From NCBI GenBank assembly GCA_963971425.1, contig OZ020524.1:18231845-18295844 (forward strand): a stretch of DNA of 64,000 bases. Reading direction: 5' to 3'. Numbering within the stretch: position 1 is the stretch's first letter; each line of letters opens with the position of its first letter. Positions 20,470 to 32,482 of this stretch are shown piece by piece. The DNA is from Bryoerythrophyllum caledonicum. Its lineage: Eukaryota; Streptophyta; Bryopsida; Pottiales; Pottiaceae. A model generated the notes under the pieces. The model searched no databases. It was not told the origin of the DNA and saw only the letters and a program-made list of their open reading frames with translations. The translations under genes were made by a program, and so were the position numbers.

Positions 20470-20907
20470 ATGGCCTTCGGAAGTAGAAAGAGGGAGAGGG
20501 ATGTCTCTGATTCGGTAGATAGGAGAGTTTCACGAAGGATGGTGAGCGAGGCTCAGGGTTCGGAGAAGGGAAGACTGCTTTTCTTACAAGTCGAGTACAG
20601 AAGGGAGATCTGTTCCGATCGGCGTGTTCTAGACGAATTGGAGGATGACGCTGAGAGCAAGTTTGTTCAAGAGGAGGACTACGGCATCGACTGTGATGCG
20701 GAGGACGAGAAGCAGATCGACTCCGATGTGGAAGAGACCCTTGATAGAGCTGCTTCGGTTGAAGAAGAGGTGGAGGACGACCCCTGGTATGAAGACGAGG
20801 AGGAATCTTCTTCGGATGGCGGCTGCAGCCCATTTCAAACTGGGTGTGACACAGGGTCTGATGTCGATTCGGATATGTACGCACCGGCTCACTGGAAGGA
20901 TCTTTAG
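20470..20907 (+). CDS. Small acidic protein of the 17.4-kb element (145 aa)
   Basis: I choose the ATG at 20470 because it has a good plant context (GAGATGGCC); the open frame extends 15 bases further upstream without an ATG. The first 35 residues are basic (SRKRERD, RRVSRR), NLS-like. The rest is strongly acidic, with runs of D and E and a WYEDEEESSS segment. No domain is recognised. It sits between the transposase-like gene and the right TIR, on the same strand. An acidic nuclear partner protein or transcription activator would fit the composition, but that is a guess. No intron is needed. Confidence 0.55.
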   Translation: MAFGSRKRERDVSDSVDRRVSRRMVSEAQGSEKGRLLFLQVEYRREICSDRRVLDELEDDAESKFVQEEDYGIDCDAEDEKQIDSDVEETLDRAASVEEEVEDDPWYEDEEESSSDGGCSPFQTGCDTGSDVDSDMYAPAHWKDL

Positions 20908-21093
20908 AGCTCTTCAGAGAGGTTGTGCAAGGATAGAATTTGTTGTTAGATCCACGAATTTTGCTCAGACCAGTCACTGCTTTTTCCTACATTTGGTCTT
21001 GTATCAAACGCTTTTGTAAAGAGACTTCATTCCAGAGTAGCATTGTCGTTTTTGAGCAGCCTAGCAATTATATTTTTAGTACTTTGCTTTCGA

Positions 21094-21344
21094 CCGGATA
21101 TCTCCGGATGTCTGAACGGCATTCCTTGCATGTCAATGCTTCAAGCTCTGAAATGCACTGTACTCATCTTCTACACGATATTACCACAGAAATGTACAGT
21201 ACACTATATTACATGGTTGTTTTATAAACGTGTTAGCTTGAAAGTTGTTATCATTTTGTCGATTACGACGAACGAAATTTCACGCTTGTTTTATCACTAT
21301 ATTCGATTAGTCATGTATCACTGAAACCATCCGGAGATATCCGG
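21094..21344. repeat. Two end-proximal palindrome variants, right side
   Basis: 21094-21107 reads CCGGATATCTCCGG and 21331-21344 reads CCGGAGATATCCGG, which is its reverse complement. These are the two palindromes nearest the right TIR and carry the same one-base variant as the two on the left. The rest of 20908-21427 shows no gene. Confidence 0.88.
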
Positions 21345-21427
21345 CTGAATGATTAAAATAAATTAACTGGGTATCCCTTTCATATTCTTTGGTGCGACTA
21401 TTTTACGAGACTAAAATCCTTCTTCCT

Positions 21428-21457
21428 TATTTCTGGACTTTGCAAAGTCCAGAAATA
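21428..21457. repeat. Perfect 30-bp palindrome overlapping the right TIR
   Basis: TATTTCTGGACTTTG is followed directly by its reverse complement. The inner part of the right TIR is thus repeated in inverted orientation just inside the element. The left end lacks this hairpin. Confidence 0.92.
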
Positions 21458-21475
21458 GTTAAATACAGCATATAT
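21446..21475 (-). repeat. Right terminal inverted repeat
   Basis: Begins AGTCCAGAAATAGTTAAAT and ends in CAGCATATAT. All 30 bases are the reverse complement of 4107-4136. Confidence 0.93.
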
Positions 21476-24400
21476 GTCTCTCGTTTCATTCTTTTCAACT
21501 TTCACAACTTCGCCTCAATTTATCAGCCAAATGAGTAATCCGGAGACAAAAAGGGTTATCATTTACATTTGCAAAAAGGGGGAATCTAGAACATGTATGG
21601 CGGTAATGGGACCCTTGTTTTTCCAAATTTTATAGTTTATCTTTGAAATTCCAATGATTCAAAAATCATTTACATTTGTCATAAGAGAGAATGAATAAAA
21701 TGTTCTACGAGAATAGGTCTATATTTTCCAAATTTAGATAGTTTAAATCTAAAAATCTAATTTTAAATCCCATTTTTTAAAACGATATTTGTAATTTAAA
21801 AATTCTAATTTTAGGTCTTTTTTAATGCTCACTGCTCATCGCAAATGCTCTCCAATTGCTCACATGGTCTCATTGTTGTGTGGATCACCTACACCAATCA
21901 ACATCAAGCACATGCATGTCAAGTTCAAAAAAGGCATTGGTTTTCAAGCAAGTGTGTATTTAGTAGACGACTGTGTATAAATTCCCAATTAGTGTAGAAT
22001 CTCAAACTACTATGGTCCACACTATATTTAGAGAACGGTGTAGTTGATTCTTTGGAAACATAGTACTATGGGGGAGCTTTAACTTACATTGAATATGAGA
22101 CAAGAACATTGATTGCCAACACTTCTCAAGCATTTCATTGGTGCAAAAAAAGATGACACAAAACCCAATATACTCTATATTAGTATATATAGTGAGCTCC
22201 TTTTACAACAACCCTATTGGGTTTGCTTGTTATACATAGAGGTTGCTATATTGAGCAGCTGTTATAATGGAAAGAGTGGGTGAAGGTTGTTACATGGGAA
22301 TGTTGGACGTATGGTTCTATTAAAGGACGACATCACTCATCTAATTCTGACATGCATCTACTTCTCACATGCTTTATTTTGAATGGATGTCATGCGGGGT
22401 GACAATTTGATTTGATGGATGTCATTGTAACACCAACTTGTGACTGTTGTAAAAAGCAAATATTTGTTCTGGACCCACGCCGCCTATTATAAAGAATTTG
22501 TTGTTGTATTAGATGCTTTTGTAAGGAGAACCCACTGTATCCAAATCTCACCATCTCTTTCTCTTCTCTTTGTCCTTTTGGTAAGACTTTTAGGAAGTCA
22601 TCCAGCTCTATTCGATGGTTTGAAGATGGACCTGTTTACCGCAAGCGGCAAACTAAAGTTGCCCCTAATTTGAAAAAATCACTGACAAGCACTCGACGTG
22701 AAAGTGCCAAATGTGGATTTGGTGACACTTTCTCTCTTGACGCCTAAAACCTAAACTATGTTTGACGAGAACCACTCCAAAATTGATTCTTTAAGATGAG
22801 AGAATATGGACTAATTTAAACACTTTTTATTCTTTTTTATTGTTGGATCTTGTAGTTTAGTACTACAAGAAGGCACCTAAAATATTTTGTAAACTATGAG
22901 ATGCGAATTGTATGATACATGCATTTGAACACTGTAATATAGTTTTTTTCTACCCTGGTTAGACAGGGTCAACATACTTTGTCTCAAAATAACGGTATAT
23001 TTTTCCCCGACTTCCATAGGTCCAAATTAGGTTTTACTTTCTAGTGAGAATTTAGGTCCTTACGCGGGCGTATGATCTCTCAGACTTGCTCCAGATGGAG
23101 TGCCCCGTGGTTTCTCGAGTGCCACAGAAGCTAATGCCATCAACTGCGGGTTTGACATCCACTACACATTGCTTAAATTTTATGGAGCCATGTTCTACCT
23201 TGTGTTAGGTCATTGAGAGCCAAAAATTACAAGTAATGAAGGGTTTAGGATAAGAAAAAATCATGCACTATCTAAGTGTACCAAAAACAACCATTTCCTA
23301 AGCATTGCTATTTTTTCTTTTCTTAAAGAATATTTTGGTCAAAAATTTGAAGGGTAGATGAAATCATTTGGCCTCTTTTGTCATGCAAAGAAACATGTGA
23401 AAAGAAAATCCTTAATGTTTATGTCATTTCTATGCATTTGGATTGAAAACATCAAGGATTTGTAGAAACTTTTGACCACTACTCTCTGTAAAAAAAATTG
23501 TACTATCCAACTCTTCAGTATCCTTTCTAACAACCCTTGAATTCAACTTTTGATGTTTGAAGCACCATAACTTTGTTCCCAGTACATCCAAAAAAACAAT
23601 ATAAAAATATTCCTATAGAGCTTATCAAATTGCCTATTCTCAACAAAAATTTAAAAACCTAGTTTTCAAAACTAAAATTTTAAGAACATACCTCAACTCT
23701 CAAAAGTCCCTGAGGATCAAAATGTCCCTTAGGAGTTGTTTCTTGAGCATTGAGGAGACCAAAATATGGTCAATGTATGAATGGAAATGACCCTCATTGA
23801 TGAAAAAAAATCATTTGTTCTTCCAAAATTAAATATAGATGTAGTCCAATAGCATCTTTAATACATTCACTTTGTTTCAACCTCTAAAGGAGCGAGACAT
23901 TTTAGTACCCAAGCTCATTGAAAACTACTAGTTTGAGTGCATTCAACACAAATTGCAAGTAAACACAAATTTTACATATCTAATTGTAGGATCTTGTACT
24001 AAGATCACTAAAATTTTGTTCACTTTGACCGCATGGATTGAAAGATATTAGCCTTTGAAGTGAGACATAAACTCTTCTTGAGGTCCATACTAAACACCTT
24101 CAACAAACCTCAACCACCTTCTATGGCAACTTTTTGTACTACGGTCGATGATTTTCTAATTTTAACAAAGAAAGGATCATGTTAAAATTTGGTGCACATG
24201 TGCACCAAATTTTAAAAGTAGAAGAGGGATAGATGTCCTTCAAAATCTTGCAATGCAACTACATTGTGCTAAGAATTAAAAATACACTTCAAGTTTTGCA
24301 TATATCATATCCTTCTTGTATTTTTGAAATTCAAAAAACCCGTATGGTAGATGCAAATCATTCCATTCCCTTTCTAAGAGAAATTTATATTTTTTAAAAT

Positions 24401-25700
24401 GGATTTTAAAAAATAAAAATTAACCATAAGTTGGATTTCTACAAAATGCATGTCTACAGGAAGCTAATAAAAAGTTACCCATTCAATAAAAAATCTCAAA
24501 AAACCTATTTTTGAGATCGTGGGACCCTATCCAAACTCAAAATGTCCCCAAAGGAGACAATGGTCCTTGGACCTTTAGGAGTTAAGCGATGCATGATAAT
24601 TTGGAGTGAATTTTGGGCCATGGTAGAAACATACATATTAAAAACGAATCTAAATTTAATGTAATTGGAAGGTTTTGGTTCTTTTCTTATCAAGAAGATT
24701 ATTTTTAATACATGAACCATGAACCATGAAGACTATCTTTGATGCATTTTAGTTGTATAGATAAAGTGAAGTTTATAAAGTCAACTTTTGACTCCAACTT
24801 TTATTATTTTCAAATCACTAAAAGTAATTAATTTATAGCATACCCCGGCATCCCCAAACTGTAGAACAACTATCACTATGGACTAGTAGTATTTTATACT
24901 AATTTAAGACATGGATGATTTCCATCCACCTTATTAATCTTCACAGGTAGGGGTATGTGGAAAAACCTCGTTTTTTTTGGTGTAGTTGTCTGAACTATAT
25001 GATTTCGCTTAGGCTTTCCCTTTACAAATCAAAATAACTTCAATTCTTTGCCAGAAAAATTGATTCCACACCTAGAAACATATCAACCTCTAAATTTGAG
25101 TTTGAAATTGAACAAACCGAAAAGTACCTATGACCAGAATGAATCCATGACCGTTCAAGAGTCAATCGGCAAAACAACAAAAACAACAAAAATGCTATCC
25201 TCTCGAATGTAAGAATGATAATAATGCGCGTCGCCATTACTTCCAGTAAATGCCAAATTGATTGATTCGAGTCGTGATCATCAATTCATAGCTGTTATGT
25301 GCTGGTGCATCGCTCAATGCCCTTTGTCTTATGCACAATTATAGCCCTGTTACTCATTCCACAACCAGACATTAAACATTCCTCACGTTGAAACCATCAC
25401 GATTCGGCCTCCTATCCGTACCTGTGTGATACCCGAGAGATACCGTGCTCATACTCGTCACATAACATGGTTGATATCCTGAAGAAATGGACCCTGATCA
25501 AGCGAATCATTCCTCACGAGAAGTTACATACTAAGGTGACATAATGCATATCCGCCTAACACTCCCCCGGGTAGCTCTCAAAGTCTGCTTCTGTGGTCTG
25601 TCAACGTCCACTTTTCACCACGTAATCTGACATTGTCTACTTTTCACAGTGCAATCTATCACCGTCCACTATTGGGAATTTAAGGTGCGGACGTAATACC
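21476..25700. other. AT-rich intergenic DNA with degenerate dispersed repeats
   Basis: No gene is supported; all open frames are short and without known domains. Blocks around 23,560-23,900 and 24,380-24,720 share motifs such as AAAATGTCC and CTTTAGGAGTTAA with repeats at 53.3-54.6 kb. A short inverted motif (CTTGTAGT...ACTACAAG) lies at about 22,854-22,874. Confidence 0.5.
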
Positions 25701-27900
25701 CGCCTTCTACCCAGGTGATATCCTCCTTCTACCCATGTGATAGTGATGTGATATCTAGGTCCGGGTATCTCGTGTAGTCGACATGGTTTGGGAAGCTGCA
25801 GCTGTGTTTGCTGAGGACGCTCCACGCTTTCAGCGTCTGCTCTCACAAGAAGCTCGCGCCGTGCTGCGTTGCACATCAGTGCCGCTCGTCACGTGAACGC
25901 GCTGCTTCCATCTCCAGCCGCAGATCGGCCCCGAGGCCGCATCTGCTGGAGCCTTTTCCGAATACAGCGCCGCTCCCCGACGGACCGCGGCGACGACCAC
26001 GACCGAGCGCGATCTGGTATGTTCCAGAATTCTCGCTATGGTTTGCCGATGGCGCTCGTAGCCGCTACAGTCTACGATTGCGTATGCCGCAGGTGCGCAT
26101 GGTTGATGGAGAATTGGCGACCGTGCTGCTGTAGCCGGGGAGGGAGCCTGCCGGACGGGAAGCGAAGCGGTGCGCGAAGGATCAAACCTTGAGGTCTGAC
26201 GTTTCTCTTGGCAGTTTTTTTTAATTCTGGTGCGTCCGAATTTTTGGCTGCAGTGGTGGTGCTGCGTAGACAAGGTTTGATGGATTCTTGATGAGTAGTT
26301 CGGGCTTACGTTGCGTTGCTATGGTGATTTGGAAGGGAAAGCGAAGCACACAACGTCTCCAGCAAGGAACCTTGTGGTTCTTGGAGTTTTTCTAATGTTC
26401 GCTTAGTTTTTATGGAGTTCTGGTGCGTCTGAATTCTTCGTTTCGATGGAGGTAGTTTGTCACACTACAGCTGCGCGAGCTAAAAATGGAGCCTTCTAAA
26501 AGTAGTAGTGCACGGTCGCGTGATGCGGTTGCGACAGTAACCGGGAAGGCAATGGAGCACTGTCTTGAGAAGCTGACGTTCAGGTTCTGGTGTGTCTAGT
26601 TCTCTGGCGCCTTTTTGGAGTTCTGGTGCGTCCGAATTTCGGTGTGTAATGTAGGAAAGGTTCAGTGGAGTCTTGAAGATGTAACGTATGAGCTTATGTA
26701 AGGAGTCATCAGGAGCAAACATTGAGGTCGGACGGAGATTTTCATTCTGTTCAGATTTGGCACTTTTTGGAGTTCTGGTGCGGTGGCTTCTGAGGGAGTA
26801 CATGTTGGTAGTGTATGGCCCTGGAGTGGAATTGTGCGACGAATTAAAGTGCGATTGCTGTAGTAGCTGGGAGGGGAAGGAAAGCGCACAGCGTCTCCAG
26901 GTTTCTGAGTTTCTGGTAACAATCCTTTAGTTTCCGGCATTTTTCTGAAGAGTAGTTGTGAGGAATCGAGAGAAGGAACTTCGATTTCAGTGGAGCTGCT
27001 ACGTAGACAAGATTGAGTGGAGTTTTGAAGACTAGGTGTGGTCGCTGGGATAGACATGGAAGCAAAGCGTACGGCGTCTTCCAGAATGGACGTTGAGGTT
27101 TTGGAGTTTTTAAAGTGTTTGTTTAGATTTTGGCACGTTCTTAGAGTTTGGTTGTGTCCATAGTTTGGCTTCAATGGGAGCTATAATCTGGGTGCACTAG
27201 AGTATCACAATAGTTGCGTGAAGAATAGAGTCGTGTGCCGAGGTTGCGACTTTTGCCAGGAATGGGACACCATAATATAGGAACTACGAGATTCTGGAAG
27301 TTTTCTACGTTTATTAGATTTTGTTCAGAGATCTGCAGTTTTTTTGGACTTTGGAATATCGCGGTGCTGCTTGGCTGGTTTTAGGCTAACGCATGTGGAG
27401 TTAGATGCTAGTTTAGAGGAATTGTGTATGTATTGTGGAGCATTTTTTTAGCTTCGTTCATATGTTTAGCTGTTCTCGTTGGAATGCCAGGGTCGCTGCC
27501 CATTTTGTGTGCGTGAGATTGCGTCATGATGTTTCCTTTTAGGGAGCCCGTGCGCATGTCGGAGGTTGTGAGGGGAGGACGTGAATGCTTGCGGAGTTCC
27601 GTGGGAGTTTTTCATACGCCAGGATGGCAGAGTGCAAGTCGATCGCAGATAGTCTGCCTTTGTGAGCATCATTTCGCGTCTGTAGGTTTTTCTGCTTGCG
27701 GTGAAGTTCGTCGGCTGTCGGATTTGCACGCCTTGGGACGTGAGTGTGGATTCGAAGTTTGAACATGATTGGTGCACTAAGGAAGTGAGAGGTTAGGGTG
27801 CTGGTTTGGATATCATATCGGAGGTGCGTTTGAGGATAAGTGTTGAAAGTCAAATGCGGTCAAGAAGAGGCTCGGATGTAAGAGAGACAGGAATCGAGTG
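25701..27900. other. Upstream region of the MoCo-sulfurase-like gene with degenerate repeats
   Basis: GC content rises from about 25,750. Between about 26,160 and 27,130 two motifs recur: TTCTGGTGCGTCCGAATT-like (26,226; 26,415; 26,618; partial 26,775) and an AGCG...GTCTCCAG-like block (26,339; 26,880; 27,061). They form an imperfect repeat field. Open frames here have no domain and are not called. The part nearest 27,900 is probably promoter and 5' leader of the downstream gene. Confidence 0.5.
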
Positions 27901-30620
27901 ATGTCCACCATGTTTTCGAAGCTTTCGAAGTTTCGTTGCCAGGGTTCTTCCCGAAATGGCTCAGGTCGTTCGTCACAGGTAGTTTTCTCTCCTCGCATTT
28001 TCTTGGGGCAGACGAACTCAATTTTTAAACTACCGAAATCTTGTGGATAAACTGAAATTTGGAACAACAGATTTTCATTTCTTGAGAGAGCATAGAGAGT
28101 TCACCTGCTGTTTTGATTATTTTGACAGGGGGGAGATAATCAGTATGGTCACAATGAAATAGAATATAGCAGATATAACTTCAGCAGTGGTACGCCGTAT
28201 CCAACTGAGAGTTCACCGCCGCCGGGGTTTCCTGGAACTGCGCCACTTGTCCATCTCGTTCGCAGACCGAGCTCTTTGCCCTTGGGGCAAAATACAATGC
28301 CAATCCCATCTGTTGCACCATTGATAGAGAATTACGACTCCGACACCGACGACAATGTATCTTTTGCAGAATGCTTGTTTCCCATCACTCCTCCGGGCGA
28401 AGTGCTTCTTGGGCGCAGGTTGAGCAACGAAGGCTTGGAAACCATGGGTGATGACGGCTTGTTTTATCCCAGTGCCGACTTCTCGTTAGGCCCTTCCATC
28501 GGCCTTGAGAAGTCGCCCCTTGTGTTCGAATCGAGGAAGCAGGTTGAGGATGGGAGGAGGAGCGTGGACATTGCGATGATCAAGAAGACGTGGTCGTCGA
28601 AGCATGTCGACCACGCGAGAAGGAGCTTGGACGCGACCATGATGAAAAAGTCGTGGTCGTTGCAGAATGCCGAGAAAGAGACCAGGAAAGTGGATAAGAC
28701 GTCGAGCAAGAAGTCGTGGGAATCGCAGGATGTTGAGGGTTTCAGCGACTCGTCCATGAACAGGAGGAGCAGCTTTGAGTATAACAGTAAAGATTTAACG
28801 TATGAAAGCAGAAGAGCGATCTGGGAGGCGAGCCACAAACAGGTGTGGGTGCCCAATCAAACTGTAGAGAGAGGGAAAACGAGGAGTTGGGGGTCGGCGT
28901 CGCTGCCGGATAAGGAAGGGATTGACACTGGCCCGGTCGTGTTGCCTCCGTACGAAGACGCCGAGGAAGAGTTTTTGGAGGAGTTTGAGGAATATTTCAA
29001 TAACGTGCGAGTCGACAACGTGCGCCGCATCCAGTACCCTACGCTCGAGCTCCGAAAGATTGTCTACCTTGATTACGCGAACTTTTCCCTGTTCTCCAAT
29101 TCCCAGGTGAGCTCATTCAAATTTTCTCTGCAGGCATGACTTTCCAAATTATGCTTGATTCTGGCCGCAATGGAGATCGAGCGCTGAAAATTAGAGGTTG
29201 CACTAATTTCAGGTAGAAGAGCACCTGAAAATTCTCTTGGCACACGGGCCTTGCCTGGGTTCTGCATCCTTATCCTCGTCCTCAGACAATCCTCTCTTCA
29301 AGCATGTCGCCGACACGCAGAATCGACTTCTGCGCATGCTCAATACCACACCAAACCACTACTCTATCATCTTCACAGCCGGGTTCCAGGAGAGCTTCCG
29401 CTTGGTTGGGGAGTCCTACCCCTTTCAAAAGGGGAGTCCTCTTCTCGTGTGCCAAGATAACCACGCCGTTGTTCGTCAGGTTGTACCCTGACTTTGCTAA
29501 TCGTTTCCTGCCTTCTTTCTGTGCCTCTAAGCATCCATAGCAACATGAATGTCGTGATTTACTGACATTACAAGACTTGTTGATGCTCCTCTTGAATCAG
29601 GTTGTACAATCATCTCAAAGAGCCGGAGGGAAGCCGATAATGTTCCCAGTTACAGAGAAGGAGCTCTGCTTCCATAGCCACGCTCTCCACAAACACTTGC
29701 GTCACCATACAGGGCGGCTCAGAATTGGAGGAAATGGTCACGGCGGTCTGTTCATCTATCCCGCACAATCGAACCTCTCGGGGATAAAGCACTCGCTGGG
29801 CTGGGTGGTGGAGGCGCAGCAGAACGGGTGGAACGTGTGCCTGGATGTGTCCACATTTCTGCCGACGGGGTCGCTCGACCTGGACATCCACCAGCCGGAT
29901 TTTGTCGTCGGCTCGTTCCACCACATGGTGGGCTACCCTTCCGGCATGGGCTTCCTCCTCGTGCGGCGCGAGTCGTTCTGCGTGCAAGCTTCGCCGTCGG
30001 GCGAGAGGTTGCAGTTCCTCCGCAACAAGCCCGCTGACGAGGGCGAGCAGTGCCACATAATGTGTCCGGCCGACAACACTATGAACCTCCTCCAATTCGC
30101 GGCTCTGAATCTCGGCCTGATCCAGCTGGAGCAGATCGGCGTCACTGCGATCCAGAAGCGGGTGCGCTCCCTGACCCAGTGGCTCGTCCAGCGGCTGCAC
30201 TCCCTAAAGCACAAGGATGGCGGGAAATCGTTCCTGCTGCGCATCTACGGCTCCCTCGCCACTAAGGACCGCGGCAGCATCATCTCCTTCAACGTGGTGG
30301 ATCCCTCGGGCGCTGTTCTCCCTCCCGACATCGTCCGCAACCTGGCTGCAAGGTGCAGCATCCAACTCTCCGTGGGAAACTTCCACAACCCGGGGCTATC
30401 GAATCTACTGGAGGCGCAGCCGAGTGAGAGATTCATCAAGGATTGCAGCGTCTTCGAAGGGGTCTCGGGGTTCACGGCCGTGCGCGCTTCCTTCGGCGCC
30501 GTCTCCAATTTTGCAGACGTGTACAGATTAGTGCAGTTTCTGACGAGGTTCAGAGACGAGGAGTATCTCTCATCCGAGGCGATCGGTTTCGTCGAAGAAC
30601 GGTTCCATCAGACGCAGTGA
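27901..30620 (+). CDS. MoCo-sulfurase-like class V aminotransferase-fold protein (about 780 aa, four exons)
   Basis: Exons 27901-27978, 28129-29106, 29213-29479 and 29601-30620, all phase 0 with GT-AG borders; a second ATG at 27910 is in frame. The first 330 residues are S/K-rich, with repeated KK(T/S)WS segments. The aminotransferase-like part starts at IVYLDYANFSLFSNSQ, the cognate of the YLDxAG(A)xxYS-type start of MoCo sulfurases, and continues through IIFTAGFQESFRLVGE, GWNVCLDVS and QPDFVVGSFHHMVGYPSGMG. In true sulfurases a Lys in the SFHK-like motif holds PLP; here His (residue 549, codon 29922-29924) takes its place. A known plant group of MoCo-sulfurase-like proteins also lacks this Lys. 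A role in sulfuration is therefore doubtful; the gene looks intact and host-encoded. Confidence 0.88.
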
Positions 30621-32434
30621 TCGGTCGATTGATGATGCAGCAGCTCCGTGTACATTGATCATCCATTTTTTTTATTCTTCTAGCCACGATTAGTGATGAG
30701 AACATCATCGATGAGCTGATTGCGAAGATCTTCAGAGAACCCGATTCTTAATCAGCACTCAGCATCACGAAGGTGAGCCACACACAGCGCCTTGAACGTG
30801 TTTGTTTTATCAGAATTACACCAGCAAATATTATCCGTGCAATTTGATATTATTTTGTGAATGTCAATAAGTCATTTGGTTTTGGTTGCAAAGAGTCAAT
30901 AAGAACAATCTAGCCATGTCTTGGTTGTTGCATAATCAGAATTGTTTAGTCCAGTTCAGCTTGACAGCATATTGAGCTCATACAGAAGATTTAGTTGACA
31001 TGTTTCGGTTGTCAACGGAAGTTGGAATTGAGTGATCTTTTCGCGCCCTGATAGCTTCCATAGCTAACATTGCATAAGTTTATTGACTGAATTTAAATTG
31101 TTGTCAAATCCAGATCGGCATACATGTATATAGGCTTGTTCACGACCGAACTGGAGATTCTCTTGGGAGAGTCGTCGATGATGATCTCGGAGTTCGAGGT
31201 TCTTCGAATCCAACATTGCATTCTTAGTTTGCAGAGACTCTTCAGCTAGGACTTCGTAAGTTTTCTCTTGAATCATGTGAGCCGATGTTGACGTAACGTT
31301 GAAGGTTTTGTTTGGTATTAAATGACACATGTACTTTGCTGAAAAACGGTATCACCTGCTTCTGGACTCCTTGAGGGCTTATTATGTACCGATATAATTC
31401 TCATTGCTTTTCCTCATTGTTCATAGGAATGAGCAAAAAATGTATAGAATGAAAAATAAAATTACGTGTGGCTTTGATATATGATTATATAATTCTTGTT
31501 TTTTTCATGTGTAAGCATTTTTTTTCTTGTAAATTAGGTTATGAACGAAAATTTGTAATGCCTTTAATTTTTTTATGGAAAAATCCACATTCATTTTTGG
31601 CGTAGAAGGTTTAGGATATGTCCAATTCATTTGTACTATAGGTCCCAAAAATAATTTGTATTTTATTTTCCTAAAGTAAATCAGAACAATGACCATGAAT
31701 CTTGAAAATTCTTGTTGGTTCAAAAATGCACAAACCCTTAAAGGTATGAGTAGCTAGATTTGAATTGCAACATGACATTTTCTGTGTATTTGACATACAA
31801 GGTATAAGATTTGATGTATATTATAGTTACAAATGTTTGTATTTGTGTTGAGCCCAATCCAATGACACATGATATTTTAAAATTAAACCATTATTGCACC
31901 TATTACATGTTTGAGAAGTTGCAAGTTTGTCATGATTTTTACATATCAAATTGACCTTCATGTGATAGATGTTACTTGAAGAATCTTTAATCTGAAAGTG
32001 TACGTCTTACTAAATTTTAATACATTTTTGTATTTTAAGAGTAAAATACGTCTTTGTATATATGGTTCCCGATAGACCTTCAACCCTTTAATGCAAATGA
32101 GGTTTCTAGACCATGCATATTATCATCTATGTACAGGATAAATTTCATCACAAACCCCTTTTGCAGACACCACTAGCTCGCCGATGCTTGCATTGATTTT
32201 TGTAGCAATGGTCTCCATAGATGCCCATCTTCCTCCACCTTTGTGTCCTTATTTGAATTTTTCATGGAGGTGGCATGTAGCGTTTGCTATCAAGATTATC
32301 CTGCCTAAACGACCCAAATATGAATTTTAGGTCTTGTAGGGTTAAGGGTTATTTCTCAATTTATTAAGTACATTGTGAGGATGCTAGAGTCCAATTAAAG
32401 TATATTAAGTTTACATACAAAGTTATAGTATGAT

Positions 32435-32482
32435 TAATAATAATAATAATAAATAATAATAATAATAATAAAACAATAATAC
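32435..32482. repeat. (AAT)n microsatellite, interrupted
   Basis: Runs of AAT/ATA broken by AAA and AAAC. Confidence 0.9.

Larger units (their letters stand above)
4107..21475. mobile_element. 17.4-kb DNA transposon with 30-bp perfect TIRs, ParB-like and DDE-like genes, and dispersed 14-bp palindromes
   Basis: The 30 bases at 4107-4136 are exactly the reverse complement of 21446-21475. Between them lie two divergent gene units, a spacer with tandem and telomere-like repeats, and about two dozen copies of a 14-bp palindrome absent from the rest of the window. The outermost bases of the TIRs are ATATAT on both sides, so the target-site duplication cannot be separated from the TIR: TA, ATAT or ATATAT would all fit. 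The + strand gene is open over both exons and the TIRs are identical, which suggests a young insertion. The superfamily is unclear to me. Candidate transposase: the + strand gene with the IHDKMD, LQLDN and HTHEDID motifs. Confidence 0.85.

Noticed and set aside
22854-22874. CTTGTAGT...ACTACAAG inverted motif as a CACTA relic
   Set aside because: It lacks the G that closes CACTA ends, has no TSD and no interior. Probably chance.
25808-26273. Open frames on both strands around 25.8-26.3 kb
   Set aside because: Overlapping frames in locally GC-rich DNA with no domain and no splice support.
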